Source: an uncultured bacterium (GTDB taxonomy: Bacteria > Cyanobacteriota > Vampirovibrionia > Gastranaerophilales > Gastranaerophilaceae). Taken from it: DNA of 64,000 bases. Shown here piece after piece: positions 34,561-43,369 of the stretch (the stretch's first letter is position 1; every line of letters begins with the position of its first letter). The position numbers and the translations under genes were made by a program. Where the stretch lies: positions 39,486 to 103,485 of the forward strand of contig CACYKF010000013.1 in assembly GCA_902774905.1 (NCBI GenBank), given 5' to 3'. Below the pieces are notes generated by a model. That model worked only from the letters and a program-made list of their open reading frames with translations, had not been told where the DNA came from and did not search any database.

Positions 34561-34955
34561 GAGAATCAGCAAAAATTGAACAATTTGTAAAATTTTGATG
34601 TAAAAACGAACCAATTTCGAGCAAAATTTGGCAAAAAATTCGATTTTCAGAAATTTCAAAAATCCTTGCCAATTTGTTTAAAACTCCCTGTCAATTTGTT
34701 CAATACTTACTGTCAAAAAGTTCAAAACTCTCTGATAATTTTTTAATGTCATTAATACAGAGAATCAGCAAAAATTGAACATTTTGTAAAATTTTGATGT
34801 AAAAACGAACCAATTTCGAGCAAAATTTGGCAAAAAATTCGATTTTCGGAAATTTCAAAAATTCTTGTCAATTTGTTTAAAACTCCCTGTCAATTTGTTC
34901 AATACTAACTGTCAAAAAGTTCAAAACTCTCTGATAATTTTTTAATGTCATTAAA
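34561..34955. repeat. Two tandem ~199-bp repeats
   Basis: Units at 34561-34759 and 34760-34955 both begin GAGAATCAGCAAAAATTG and end TTTTTTAATGTCATTAA, with only a handful of differences. Inside each unit there are three shorter sub-repeats built on CTGTCAA/TTTGTT/CAAAACTC. No open frame of note. A fragment of the same type (CAAAACTCTTTGATAAT) occurs near 60316. No gene is visible from 34257 to 35254. Confidence 0.85.
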
Positions 34956-35254
34956 ATTCCAAAATTCCTGTGAATTTGCAATGGTTAATTATAGTTTTAT
35001 ATCAAGAATAATCAAATTAAAAAGATAATGTTTTCGAAACTTTTTAATAAATAATACTAACTCCGCCATCAAACAGGACATTATTAATGAGAGTTATATG
35101 AATTTTTATTTGTAGTACCTTTTTTACTTCTTTAGGTAAATTATAGAAATAATTAGGAAATATCATTATACTATGTCCATTTTTGACATAGTCATATGCA
35201 AGAATTAATTTAATGTTTGAGGTATAATAAGTACAAGATTTATGGAGTAGCAAA

Positions 35255-36250
35255 TTGTTTAATCTTGAGAACAGACGGTATATAGGAAGTAAAGCAGATT
35301 TATCTGATTGGATTATTGAATTAATCCAAGAAAATTGTACTGGCGATACTTTTGCAGATATTTTTGCCGGAACTGCCATCATAAGCAAAAAGGCAGCTCA
35401 AAAATATTCTAAAATAATAGTCAATGATTTTTTATACTCAAATAATCTAATTTACAAAGCATTCTTCGATAACAATGATTGGGATAAAGAAAAAGTAGAA
35501 AAATATATCAATAAATGGAATAAAAAAAATAGTAATACTTTAGAAGACAACTATTTTTCAAAAAATTTCGGTGGCAAATTTTTTAATGGAGATGATGCAA
35601 AAAAAATTGGTGCAATAAGAGAAGATTTACAAAAAAATAAAACTTTTAATGAAAAAGAAAAAAATATATTATTAGTTTCGCTTATTTATTCTATTGATAA
35701 AATTGCAAATACTGTTGGGCACTATGAGGCATATTTTCATAAAAAAGATATACCTCAGCAATTTATATATCAAATGATTAATCCGACTCCAATTAAAAAC
35801 ATTGATATATATAGAGAAGATGTTAATAAATTATCAAAAAAATTAAAGGCTGATATAGTTTATATTGACCCTCCTTACAATTCAAGACAGTATAGCCGTT
35901 TTTACCATGTATTAGAAAATCTTGTAAAATGGGAAAAACCAAAATTAGAGGGTGTTGCATTAAAACCTCCGGCAGAAAATATGAGCGAATATTGCAGGAC
36001 AAATGCACCAAAAGCTTTTAAAGAACTTATAGACAATTTACAATGTAAATTTATTGCTGTTTCTTACAATAACACTTATAATTCAAAGAGTAGTTCATCA
36101 AAAAACAAAATTTCTTTAGAACAAATCGAAGAAATATTAAGTTCAAAAGGAAAAACAACAAGATATGAGCACAATCATAAATTCTTCAATTCAGGAAAAA
36201 CAGACTTTAACGACCATAAAGAGTTCCTCTTTATTACAGAAGTCAGATAA
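35255..36250 (+). CDS. D12-class adenine methyltransferase, first of two
   Basis: A 331-residue N6-adenine DNA methylase: opening RRYIGSKADLSDWI, an SAM-motif variant FADIFAGTAIISKKAA, catalytic VYIDPPYNSRQYSRFYH and a C-terminal EFLFITEVR. This sub-type lacks the usual FxGxGS spelling. Start TTG 35255 follows GGAG at 35244-35247 with a 7-base gap. Together with the overlapping second methylase and an AlwI-like endonuclease it fits a type IIS system, in which an asymmetric site needs one methylase per strand. Confidence 0.85.
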   Translation: MFNLENRRYIGSKADLSDWIIELIQENCTGDTFADIFAGTAIISKKAAQKYSKIIVNDFLYSNNLIYKAFFDNNDWDKEKVEKYINKWNKKNSNTLEDNYFSKNFGGKFFNGDDAKKIGAIREDLQKNKTFNEKEKNILLVSLIYSIDKIANTVGHYEAYFHKKDIPQQFIYQMINPTPIKNIDIYREDVNKLSKKLKADIVYIDPPYNSRQYSRFYHVLENLVKWEKPKLEGVALKPPAENMSEYCRTNAPKAFKELIDNLQCKFIAVSYNNTYNSKSSSSKNKISLEQIEEILSSKGKTTRYEHNHKFFNSGKTDFNDHKEFLFITEVR

Positions 36251-37151
36251 CAATTTAATACGTTCACCATTTTTTTATGTAGGCGATAAATATCGCATAC
36301 TTAATCAAATATTGCCTTATTTTCCAACACAAATAAATACCTATGTTGAGCCGTTTGTTGGTGGAGGGTCAGTATTTTTAAACGTAAATGCCCAAAAATT
36401 TGTTTTAAATGATATTGATAAGAACATGATAAAATTACACAATTATCTGTGTACGTGCTCATCATGCCCCGACATATTTTTTGAACAAATTACAAACAGG
36501 ATATTAGAGCTTGGTTTATCTCGTTCATTTATGGAAGATGTTGTTCCAAGTGATTTGAAATCAGAATATCCGAAAACATATTATGCAAAATATAATAAAG
36601 AAAATTATGCTCGTTTGCGTGATGAATACAATAAAAACAAGGAAAATGTTTTAGACTTGTATTTGTTGCTGATATACGGTTTTAACAGGATTTTAAGATT
36701 TAATTCTAAAGGTGATTTTAATTTACCTGTTGGCAATGTTGATTTTAATAAAAATGTTGTAAATGCACTTGAAACTTATTTTAAAAATGTGTGTTCAAAA
36801 ACAATTCATTTCTTTAATTTTGACTATAAAGAATTTGTTAATATACTTACATATAAAGGAAATGACTTTATATATTTAGACCCACCATATTTAATAACAT
36901 TCTCTGAATATAACAAACTATGGAATGAAGATAAAGAAAGAGAATTGTTAGAATTGCTCGATGAATTGGCTCATAACAAAGTAAAATGGGCTATTTCAAA
37001 TTTGGTTGCGGATTACAATAAAGGTACTCATAACGAAATTTTTGACAATTGGATGCAAAAATACAATGTCCACGAGATAAATAGTTATTATATAAGTTTT
37101 AACAATAATAAAGTTAGACCTACAAGAGAAGTATTAGTTACAAATTATTAG
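36165..37151 (+). CDS. D12-class adenine methyltransferase, second (Dam/DpnII-like)
   Basis: A 328-residue Dam-family N6-adenine methylase: RSPFFYVGDKYRILNQI, VEPFVGGGSVFLNV (SAM motif I), NDIDKNMI, FNLPVGNVDF and catalytic YLDPPYLITFSEYNKLW. Similarity to the GATC-methylating branch suggests a GATC-containing target. The ATG at 36165 lies 86 bp inside the preceding gene without a Shine-Dalgarno sequence, and no later start exists before the first conserved residues, so translation is probably coupled. The AlwI-like nuclease starts 9 bp after its stop. Confidence 0.9.
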   Translation: MSTIINSSIQEKQTLTTIKSSSLLQKSDNNLIRSPFFYVGDKYRILNQILPYFPTQINTYVEPFVGGGSVFLNVNAQKFVLNDIDKNMIKLHNYLCTCSSCPDIFFEQITNRILELGLSRSFMEDVVPSDLKSEYPKTYYAKYNKENYARLRDEYNKNKENVLDLYLLLIYGFNRILRFNSKGDFNLPVGNVDFNKNVVNALETYFKNVCSKTIHFFNFDYKEFVNILTYKGNDFIYLDPPYLITFSEYNKLWNEDKERELLELLDELAHNKVKWAISNLVADYNKGTHNEIFDNWMQKYNVHEINSYYISFNNNKVRPTREVLVTNY

Positions 37152-37159
37152 AGGATTTT

Positions 37160-38743
37160 ATGCCAAGAACAAGGAATGCTGAAAGAAAACCGTTATCTTT
37201 TTCTACTACAATGAGAAACCCTGAAAGGATAGGAGCTCATTTAAGTGTATTAACTCCTTATGAAGGAAAAATTTTAAACAATGAAATTATAATTAATATC
37301 ATTAAAGATTTATTTCAAAATAAAATAATATTTTCTTATTATGAATTAAGTGTTCCAAAATATAAAAAGATATTTTTATCAGATAATTTGAGTTTCTCTA
37401 CGGAAGATATTAATGATTTAATAGAAAATAGTGCTGATGGCCTAAATAAAAGACATAAAGAGTTTGGTTTTGATAAGGGCTGGCCATCAAGATTTGCAAC
37501 AAGATACGGATTGCCGCAGGAATTAGGATTTGTTCGATATGAGATAGGACAACCTATAAAAATTTCACAAACAGGTCATATGTTAATTAATGCATATAAT
37601 AATGAAAATAGAAATGAGGAACTTGCGCAAAATGTTATGTTAAATGCGTTAATGAAGTATCAAACAAATAATCCATTTCGCAAAAATCTTAATTCTAATG
37701 CCCCATTACCATTATTATTAAATGTTTTAAATTTGCTTAAACAAGATAAAAGTGAAAATGGAGCAGGAATATATAAATTAGAATTGCCAATTTTAATTTG
37801 TTGGGGTAATAATGATGCTTATGAGCTATATAAATATATTAAAACCTTGCGGGAAGAGGTCGGGTACTCATATTCAATCGAATTTATATACGAAAAATGT
37901 TTAGAATTATTAGGGGCAGACGATTCAAAAAGGAATCGTTTTAAAATGGATCAAATTTGCGGAGAAGCCATAGATGAATACATAAGAAAAATGCGTAGCA
38001 CTGGTATAATTTCTTTACGAGGTAATGGACGATTTATTGATTTTAATATGGTTGAAGAAGATAAAATCAATTATATAATTAAAGTTTATTCTGAATATCC
38101 AACATTTGAAGATAAACAATCCTATTATGATTATATTGGCGAAATCGATAGTAAAATATTAGAAATTAAACAATCATCAAAAATAAATTTGCATGATATA
38201 AAAATAAAAACTTTATATAAGTATGCCCAAAATTATTCTGAAGAAGAAATATTTAATGAATTAATGAAAGTATGTAATAGAAAAGATAGTAAGGATGAAA
38301 TATTAAAATTTATCAATGCTCCCACTCGTTTGGAATTTTTAACGAGCATTGCGTTGGTTCAACAATTTAAAGAAATCAGCGTAGAACCTAATTATTCTGT
38401 AGATGACGAAGGTTTACCTACCTTTACGGCTGGTGGAAATATTGCAGACATTGAGTGTTATGATTCAGAATACAACAGCTTATTTGAAGTTACTTTAATG
38501 TGCGGTCGCCAAGATCAAGTGCATAATGAAATTATCCCCATAAGTAGACATTTAGCAGAACAAAAGGTCAAAAATGAAAAATCTTTTTCTGTTTTTATTG
38601 CTCCTGTCATACATCCTGATACGAAAAAATCTGCTGCATGGATTAAATTTAATGAAAATTTAGATATTATACCATTAGACATTAATGAATTTATAGAAAG
38701 CATTCAACAAAAACAAAAAGTTGAAGAATTGCTATTAGCATAA
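37160..38743 (+). CDS. AlwI-family type II restriction endonuclease
   Basis: A 527-residue endonuclease recognised from the family's N-terminal block RNPERIGAHLSVLTPYEGKI (21-40) and LPILICWGNNDAYELYKYIK; the putative catalytic part is GGNIADIECYDS...LFEVTLMCGRQDQ (D/E...E-V-T), with ISRHLAEQK downstream. AlwI itself is a type IIS enzyme that recognises GGATC and cuts a few bases away. With two adenine methylases directly upstream the set makes a full, apparently intact restriction system. The exact site is inference. Confidence 0.85.
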   Translation: MPRTRNAERKPLSFSTTMRNPERIGAHLSVLTPYEGKILNNEIIINIIKDLFQNKIIFSYYELSVPKYKKIFLSDNLSFSTEDINDLIENSADGLNKRHKEFGFDKGWPSRFATRYGLPQELGFVRYEIGQPIKISQTGHMLINAYNNENRNEELAQNVMLNALMKYQTNNPFRKNLNSNAPLPLLLNVLNLLKQDKSENGAGIYKLELPILICWGNNDAYELYKYIKTLREEVGYSYSIEFIYEKCLELLGADDSKRNRFKMDQICGEAIDEYIRKMRSTGIISLRGNGRFIDFNMVEEDKINYIIKVYSEYPTFEDKQSYYDYIGEIDSKILEIKQSSKINLHDIKIKTLYKYAQNYSEEEIFNELMKVCNRKDSKDEILKFINAPTRLEFLTSIALVQQFKEISVEPNYSVDDEGLPTFTAGGNIADIECYDSEYNSLFEVTLMCGRQDQVHNEIIPISRHLAEQKVKNEKSFSVFIAPVIHPDTKKSAAWIKFNENLDIIPLDINEFIESIQQKQKVEELLLA

Positions 38744-38773
38744 TTATAACTATTAGAAGTTAAAGGTATTGTT

Positions 38774-39874
38774 ATGGATATTTTGATTTTAGGGAATGGA
38801 TTTGATTTAGCACATGAATTAGATACAAAATATGCAGATTTTTTAAATTACTGCAGAAAAAACCAAAATGTTGAAAATATATGGTTAAGGCACTTTGTAA
38901 ATAAACAACAAAAGCTAGGTGACAAATGGATTGACCTAGAAGAAGAAATATACAATGTTATTAAGGCCTTAAATGAAAGCTTAAAATGTCTGACGAATAA
39001 TTATGAAAAGGAATCTATATCAAGAATGTACTCTTTTCAGAAAGATTTTATAGATGAAAAATTTGATTTATGCAGAATTACAAACGAATTTAGGCAATCA
39101 CAAAATAAATATCCCACGGATGAAAAAGAATATACAAGTGTAAATACTAATATAGTAAATTATGTAGGGTATTATTTTAAAACATATAAAGGACTGATAA
39201 ATTTTTTATATGACCAATTGCGTGATTTTACAAATCAATTTAATAATTATTTATTAGCGGAAGTTTTACCTAGCATAGGTAATAAAAAATATGACTTCCC
39301 GTTGGCAAAAGGAAAAACAATAAGGGTTTTGAATTTTAATTATACTGACACTTACGCAAAATTATACAGTCCACATAGCATATATGCAGATGAAAATCCA
39401 AGATATATTTATGTACACGGGAAAGTGTGGGATACTGAAAATTGTAATTTGATACTAGGGACACACTCTTTTTATAATAATTTACCAAATGATTTAAATG
39501 AAGAAATTAATGTTGAATTTAATGTATTCAAAAAGCATAATCAAAGACATAGATATGGTACGATTGAAGCATATCAGGAATTATTAAAGGAACTCAATGA
39601 CAGAAGGAAAATAATAGTTCCTAGTTTTCATATAGTTGGTCATTCTTTGGACAAAGCAGATCACAATATTTTAAGACACATATTTAAAGCAAGAGAAAAA
39701 TGTAATATTAATATTTATTACCATAATCAAGAGGCTCTTAATCGGTTAATAAACAATATTACAGAAATAATTGGCGAAGACGAAGTAATGTCAAAAGTTA
39801 GATTTATTCATCAACATGATCCAAAGCGAGGAATTCTGATTCCAGTTGAAGAGAAACAATTGATTAACACTTGA
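38774..39874 (+). CDS. AbiH-family abortive infection protein
   Basis: A 366-residue protein with the AbiH signature: MDILILGNGFDLAHELDTKYADFLNY at the N-terminus, VLNFNYTDTYAKLY, YIYVHGKVWD, NLILGTHS and SFHIVGHSLDKADHNILRHIF. AbiH proteins confer phage resistance by an abortive route whose chemistry is not established. It follows the AlwI-like endonuclease by 30 bp on the same strand, so the restriction system and AbiH are likely one defence operon. Confidence 0.9.
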   Translation: MDILILGNGFDLAHELDTKYADFLNYCRKNQNVENIWLRHFVNKQQKLGDKWIDLEEEIYNVIKALNESLKCLTNNYEKESISRMYSFQKDFIDEKFDLCRITNEFRQSQNKYPTDEKEYTSVNTNIVNYVGYYFKTYKGLINFLYDQLRDFTNQFNNYLLAEVLPSIGNKKYDFPLAKGKTIRVLNFNYTDTYAKLYSPHSIYADENPRYIYVHGKVWDTENCNLILGTHSFYNNLPNDLNEEINVEFNVFKKHNQRHRYGTIEAYQELLKELNDRRKIIVPSFHIVGHSLDKADHNILRHIFKAREKCNINIYYHNQEALNRLINNITEIIGEDEVMSKVRFIHQHDPKRGILIPVEEKQLINT

Positions 39875-39922
39875 ATTCATTCTGACTTTGAGTGATGTAT
39901 ACGACACGATAAAGGAGGTCGC

Positions 39923-40156
39923 ATGGAAAAAGTCGGATTGAATATTACTTCCAAGGAGTTTAAGCAATTAAGCAAGTGGGCGGAGAATATTTATAACACA
40001 GCGGTTGTTATTGATTACTTTGTAGCGAACCAACCGGAGATTGAAGAATGCTACAATCTTGCGCCGGTAGTTAAACACTTAAGAAATGATGCGGATGTGC
40101 TAAACGCATTCTTTATCGACCACGAAAAAGAAGTTAAAGATTTAAATGCCGTTTAA
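39923..40156 (+). CDS. Small acidic protein, paralogue of 20296-20505
   Basis: A 77-residue soluble protein with KAWAEN-type core SKWAENIYNTAVVIDYFV and NQPEIEECYNLAPVVKHL, clearly related to the 69-residue protein at 20296-20505. AAAGGAGG lies 6 bases before the ATG. Base composition is richer in GC than its neighbours. It follows AbiH by 48 bp. Role unknown; the shared association with restriction modules is noted as a finding. Confidence 0.75.
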   Translation: MEKVGLNITSKEFKQLSKWAENIYNTAVVIDYFVANQPEIEECYNLAPVVKHLRNDADVLNAFFIDHEKEVKDLNAV

Positions 40157-40283
40157 AAAGAGTTTAATCGGTGTTCAAATGGTGTTCAAAAATTATTATG
40201 TCGGAATGATACGTTTTAGACATATATGGTTGATGTTTCTGCTTACAAGAGTGATGAATGTAGTAGCTTGAAAGGAACAGATT

Positions 40284-40484
40284 ATGGTTGAAAAAAATTA
40301 CAAACTATATGGAACAAAGATTTTGAATTTAAAAACACAAGAAATTGGGTTGTTGATTTGCTTGTGGGAAAACAAATATGCCGATAAAACTGTAGATTTT
40401 GCAACCTGCGTAGATAAAACCGGCAAGAGATATAATATTGAACTTGATAATATTAGAGGGTTTGAAGATGATTTTGAGAAATAA
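40284..40484 (+). CDS. Hypothetical protein, 66 residues
   Basis: Small, probably beta-rich (YKLYGTKILNLKTQEIGLLICLWEN, then TVDFATCVDKTGKRYNIELDNI). GAAAGGA lies upstream of the ATG. It overlaps the start of the next gene by 17 bp, indicating coupled translation. No family recognised. Confidence 0.6.
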   Translation: MVEKNYKLYGTKILNLKTQEIGLLICLWENKYADKTVDFATCVDKTGKRYNIELDNIRGFEDDFEK

Positions 40485-40716
40485 ATTAACCAAAGAAACG
40501 TTGGATATTCCGTATTCTGAATTTAGGAAAAAGTTTGCAAAAGAAATTCAGGATGCATTTGAAAGTTACCGCAGAACACAATTAAATAAATACTCTTGGA
40601 ACTTCAAAGATGACAATTCTTTGGAGTTTAATTTTTATTTTGAATTACATTGGAATTTTAATCATTTTGGGAATTCAAACTGGTATATTGAAAGATTAGC
40701 TGATATTTATAAATAG
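40468..40716 (+). CDS. Hypothetical protein, 82 residues
   Basis: Starts MILRNKLTKETLDIPYSEFRKKFAKEI and ends with an aromatic tail (YFELHWNFNHFGNSNWYIERL). The ATG at 40468 was preferred because GAGGG lies a few bases upstream; an in-frame ATG at 40438 is the alternative. Coupled to the preceding 66-residue gene. No family recognised. Confidence 0.55.
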   Translation: MILRNKLTKETLDIPYSEFRKKFAKEIQDAFESYRRTQLNKYSWNFKDDNSLEFNFYFELHWNFNHFGNSNWYIERLADIYK

Positions 40717-40857
40717 GCAAAAAGCTTTTTGATACAAGATGCATACAAACTGAATTTTCATGTTTAAAAATAGGACTATGGTATAATAAAATAAAAATAA
40801 GTATTATATCTAAATTCAAAGCTTTAGAATAAGGAAGGATTATTTAGTTAATTATTT

Positions 40858-41397
40858 ATGAAAAATTTAAATTTTATAAATTACATACTAGAAGTATTAA
40901 AAATAACTATTCCTGCAATAATATCTGTTGGAGTTGTTATGCTTGCAAGGTATTATGAAAAGAAAAAAGAATATGAAAATAAAATTAGAGAAAAAAAAGT
41001 TGCGCTGTATGAAAAATTTTTTATGGCGCAACATAAATTTATAATAGAAGATTCAAAAACTAAAAATAAACACCAGAGAGAAAAAATACTAATTGAATTA
41101 CAGAATGCTATTAAAGATTTTACAAAAGATTTAATGTTTTGGGGAAGTTCCGATGTTATAAAAGCATATAATAAACTGCAAACAAGGATGAAGGCTAAAG
41201 ACCATAAATTTGAAGACTTTGAGGATTTTTATTTTGCATTAAGAAAAGATGTAGGGCATTCAAATAGAAACTTAAAAACTTTTGACCTTCTTCGCTTAAT
41301 GTTAAGAGCTGATGAATTTGATGAAAAGGGAAAACCTCTGAAATCAACCCTGATAAATAATAATCCTGATCTACAAGATGAAAATATTGATATGTAA
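40858..41397 (+). CDS. Hypothetical membrane-anchored protein, 179 residues
   Basis: One N-terminal membrane helix (ILEVLKITIPAIISVGVVMLARYY, about residues 10-33) followed by a basic coiled-coil (EKKKEYENKIREKKVALYEKFF) and a cytoplasmic helical domain with FWGSSDVIKAYNKLQ and FALRKDVGHSN. Proteins of this layout are seen as membrane partners in defence islands, but I do not recognise the family. AAGGAAGGA lies about 20 bases upstream of the ATG, further than usual. Confidence 0.55.
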   Translation: MKNLNFINYILEVLKITIPAIISVGVVMLARYYEKKKEYENKIREKKVALYEKFFMAQHKFIIEDSKTKNKHQREKILIELQNAIKDFTKDLMFWGSSDVIKAYNKLQTRMKAKDHKFEDFEDFYFALRKDVGHSNRNLKTFDLLRLMLRADEFDEKGKPLKSTLINNNPDLQDENIDM

Positions 41398-41568
41398 GTT
41401 ATAAAAGATCTTTTTGTTTAATATATTAGATTATAAAATTTTATTAAAAGAATTTGAACATCTTTTGAACGGTTGTAAAACGAGGGTTGAATTTATCAAA
41501 AGATAATAAATATTACAAATTATCATGCGCATGTTGATATTTTACTCAACTTATTTTAGTATTTAGTT

Positions 41569-41872
41569 ATGGATGAAGAAAATTTTGGACAATATTTAAA
41601 AAAAATTTGGTGTTGATTTTACTTATTTAAGTAAAATTGAAAATGGGAAATTGGAACCACCAGCAGAAGATACAATAAAAAAAATAGCAAATTTCTTAGG
41701 TGAAGATGCCGACCATTTGATATTATTAGCAAATAAAATTCCTAGTGACTATAAAGATGTGTTAAAATCAGATCCTAAAATTCCATTTATGTTGCGTCAA
41801 ATAGGTGGCTTTACAAATACTCAAAAACGTAAACTATTTAAAGCAATTGAAGATATCGAAAGGAATAAATAA
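41569..41872 (+). pseudogene. XRE-type repressor with its helix-turn-helix deleted
   Basis: ATG 41569 gives MDEENFGQYLKK and then stops at TGA after a run of eight A. In another frame KKFGVDFTYLSKIENGKLEPP continues into a normal XRE C-terminal half ending IEDIERNK. In intact relatives about 20 residues (the first HTH helices) separate YLKK from KKFG. The missing piece lies exactly between two A-rich lysine codon runs, as expected for a deletion between short repeats. The surviving frame (from TTG 41651) cannot bind DNA normally. The stop codon abuts the ATG of the ImmA/IrrE peptidase. Confidence 0.75.
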
Positions 41873-42487
41873 ATGACCTATATTTCTGATAGCACAATTG
41901 AACAAAAATCATTTGAATTGCTGTCAAAATATAGTAAAAATTTTAATTGGCAGCTTTCATTTCCTATTCCAATAGAAATGGTTATAGAAAAACAACTCGA
42001 ATATTCTCTAGATACATTTTTTGAAGATGAAAATATATTGGGAGCAATTGATCAGACTAATAAAATAATTTATACAAATGAAAACGCAATATCATATTTT
42101 AAATCGTACCCGGGTTCTTTTGAATTTACTTTAGCTCACGAAGTAGGGCATTGGGATTTACATTGCGATTATAATAGTAACCAACTTAGAATAATGAACA
42201 AACCTGTTTCTATGATATGTAGGGCCGGCGACAGAGATTTTAAAGAAATTCAAGCAAACAAATATGCTGCGGCTCTTTTAATGCCAGAATACTTGGTAAA
42301 AGAAACATTAAAAGATGTTGATTACTATAATTGGCCAACCTTATATAATATTGCAAAAGACTGGCATGTAAGTGTTACTGCATTAAAAAACAGATTAGAA
42401 AAGCTTAAATTGTTATATTTTGATGAAGAAACACAATCTTTTTATGAAAATAAAATCGCTGCAAGCGGCCAGCAAACACTATTTTGA
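41873..42487 (+). CDS. ImmA/IrrE-family metallopeptidase
   Basis: A 204-residue zinc peptidase with FTLAHEVGHWDLH (H89, E90, H93) and the third-ligand region EIQANKYAAALLMPE (Glu in the E-x-x-A-N-x-F/Y-A motif). ImmA-type peptidases cleave XRE repressors encoded next to them to derepress mobile or stress genes. Its presumed repressor partner directly upstream is broken, so this copy may be constitutive or useless. The ATG follows the upstream stop without a gap. Confidence 0.9.
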   Translation: MTYISDSTIEQKSFELLSKYSKNFNWQLSFPIPIEMVIEKQLEYSLDTFFEDENILGAIDQTNKIIYTNENAISYFKSYPGSFEFTLAHEVGHWDLHCDYNSNQLRIMNKPVSMICRAGDRDFKEIQANKYAAALLMPEYLVKETLKDVDYYNWPTLYNIAKDWHVSVTALKNRLEKLKLLYFDEETQSFYENKIAASGQQTLF

Positions 42488-42621
42488 GAGATTGTAAAAA
42501 TTTGTTAATATAATATTGTGTTGAGTATCAACTCCAACTATAATACATGGTGTATTAGATAGGTGGAGGATACAGACATGCAAATTAAATAAGGGGGAAT
42601 GGGTTGGAGGGCAAAAAAATA

Positions 42622-42647
42622 GTGATTTTATTTGGACATAAAATCAC
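42622..42647. terminator. 10-bp perfect hairpin
   Basis: GTGATTTTAT (42622-42631) pairs with ATAAAATCAC (42638-42647), loop of 6. On the minus strand it is followed by a TATTTTTTT tract. It may end transcription after the peptidase gene or mark an element end. The rest of 42488-42751 shows no gene. Confidence 0.5.
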
Positions 42648-42751
42648 CGTTAATTAAAAATTCGTAATAAAATTATACTTGCTAATTTTTCAAAAACAAT
42701 ATTTTGTTAGTCCATTTGAAAAATAGCAATACAAACAATGAGGAAACAATC

Positions 42752-42994
42752 ATGTCAAAAAAAGATGATGCTTGGAATAACGCAAATGAAATAAAAGGAC
42801 AAAATCCAGATGTATGGAGAAAAGATGCCTACGGTAATAAGATACGATATGGTTCTTATGGCACACAAGGAGATTATGGCTGGGAGATCGATCATAAACA
42901 CCCAGTTTCAAAGGGAGGAACTGATTCTCCAAGAAACTTACAGGCGTTGTATTGGGAGGAAAATCGCCAAAAAGGCAATAAATATCCATACTAA
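42752..42994 (+). CDS. Small HNH endonuclease
   Basis: An 80-residue protein consisting of little more than an HNH core: YGWEIDHKHPVSKGGTDSPRNLQALYWEENRQKG, with the D-H pair, the central N and the final N-R-x-K-G. The ATG at 42752 has AGGAAA upstream; a longer frame from 42704 lacks a ribosome site. Minimal HNH proteins of this kind occur as stand-alone accessory nucleases and in toxin modules. Confidence 0.8.
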   Translation: MSKKDDAWNNANEIKGQNPDVWRKDAYGNKIRYGSYGTQGDYGWEIDHKHPVSKGGTDSPRNLQALYWEENRQKGNKYPY

Positions 42995-43008
42995 AATTTT
43001 TGAGGCGG

Positions 43009-43368
43009 CTAAATGGCCGCCTTGCCTTTTTTCATTTCCAAATTTATCCATTCCATAATTACTGAGACAAGGTATTCTTGTTCGGTTTGGGTAAGTTCTC
43101 TGTGTTGAGGGAATTTGTGCCATTTTTCGATGCAGCCGCGGCAGCAGGTGGCGGTTGCGTGTTGGGCAATAAATACTGGGTGTCCTCGCATTGGAGTTTG
43201 TTTACCGTCATTTGCAGGCTCTGCCGGAGCAACTCTGTCACGAATAAAATCGCAGGCATGAGAATGAATCGTATCAAGTCCTTTATCCTTAATATATTCA
43301 AGTTCTTTTGTCCGCAGTTTGAATCTGCTCCTAAATTTTGATTTTGCTAATCTGTCTAAAATATCCAT
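43009..43368 (-). CDS. DUF4186 family protein
   Basis: A 119-residue protein with the strongly conserved DUF4186 block PANDGKQTPMRGHPVFIAQH followed by ATATCCRGCIEKWH and LTQTEQEYLV. The two Cys and nearby His suggest metal binding. The family has no known function; it is widely but patchily distributed. The start was set at ATG 43368 (AGGA upstream), one base after the stop codon of the Thg1-like gene, so it is the last gene of a three-gene operon. Confidence 0.85.
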   Translation of the reverse strand: MDILDRLAKSKFRSRFKLRTKELEYIKDKGLDTIHSHACDFIRDRVAPAEPANDGKQTPMRGHPVFIAQHATATCCRGCIEKWHKFPQHRELTQTEQEYLVSVIMEWINLEMKKGKAAI

Positions 43369-43369
43369 A

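Noticed and set aside
35044-35388. 114-codon minus-strand open frame
   Set aside because: Its 5' half is antisense to the start of the first D12 methylase, and no family resemblance is seen.
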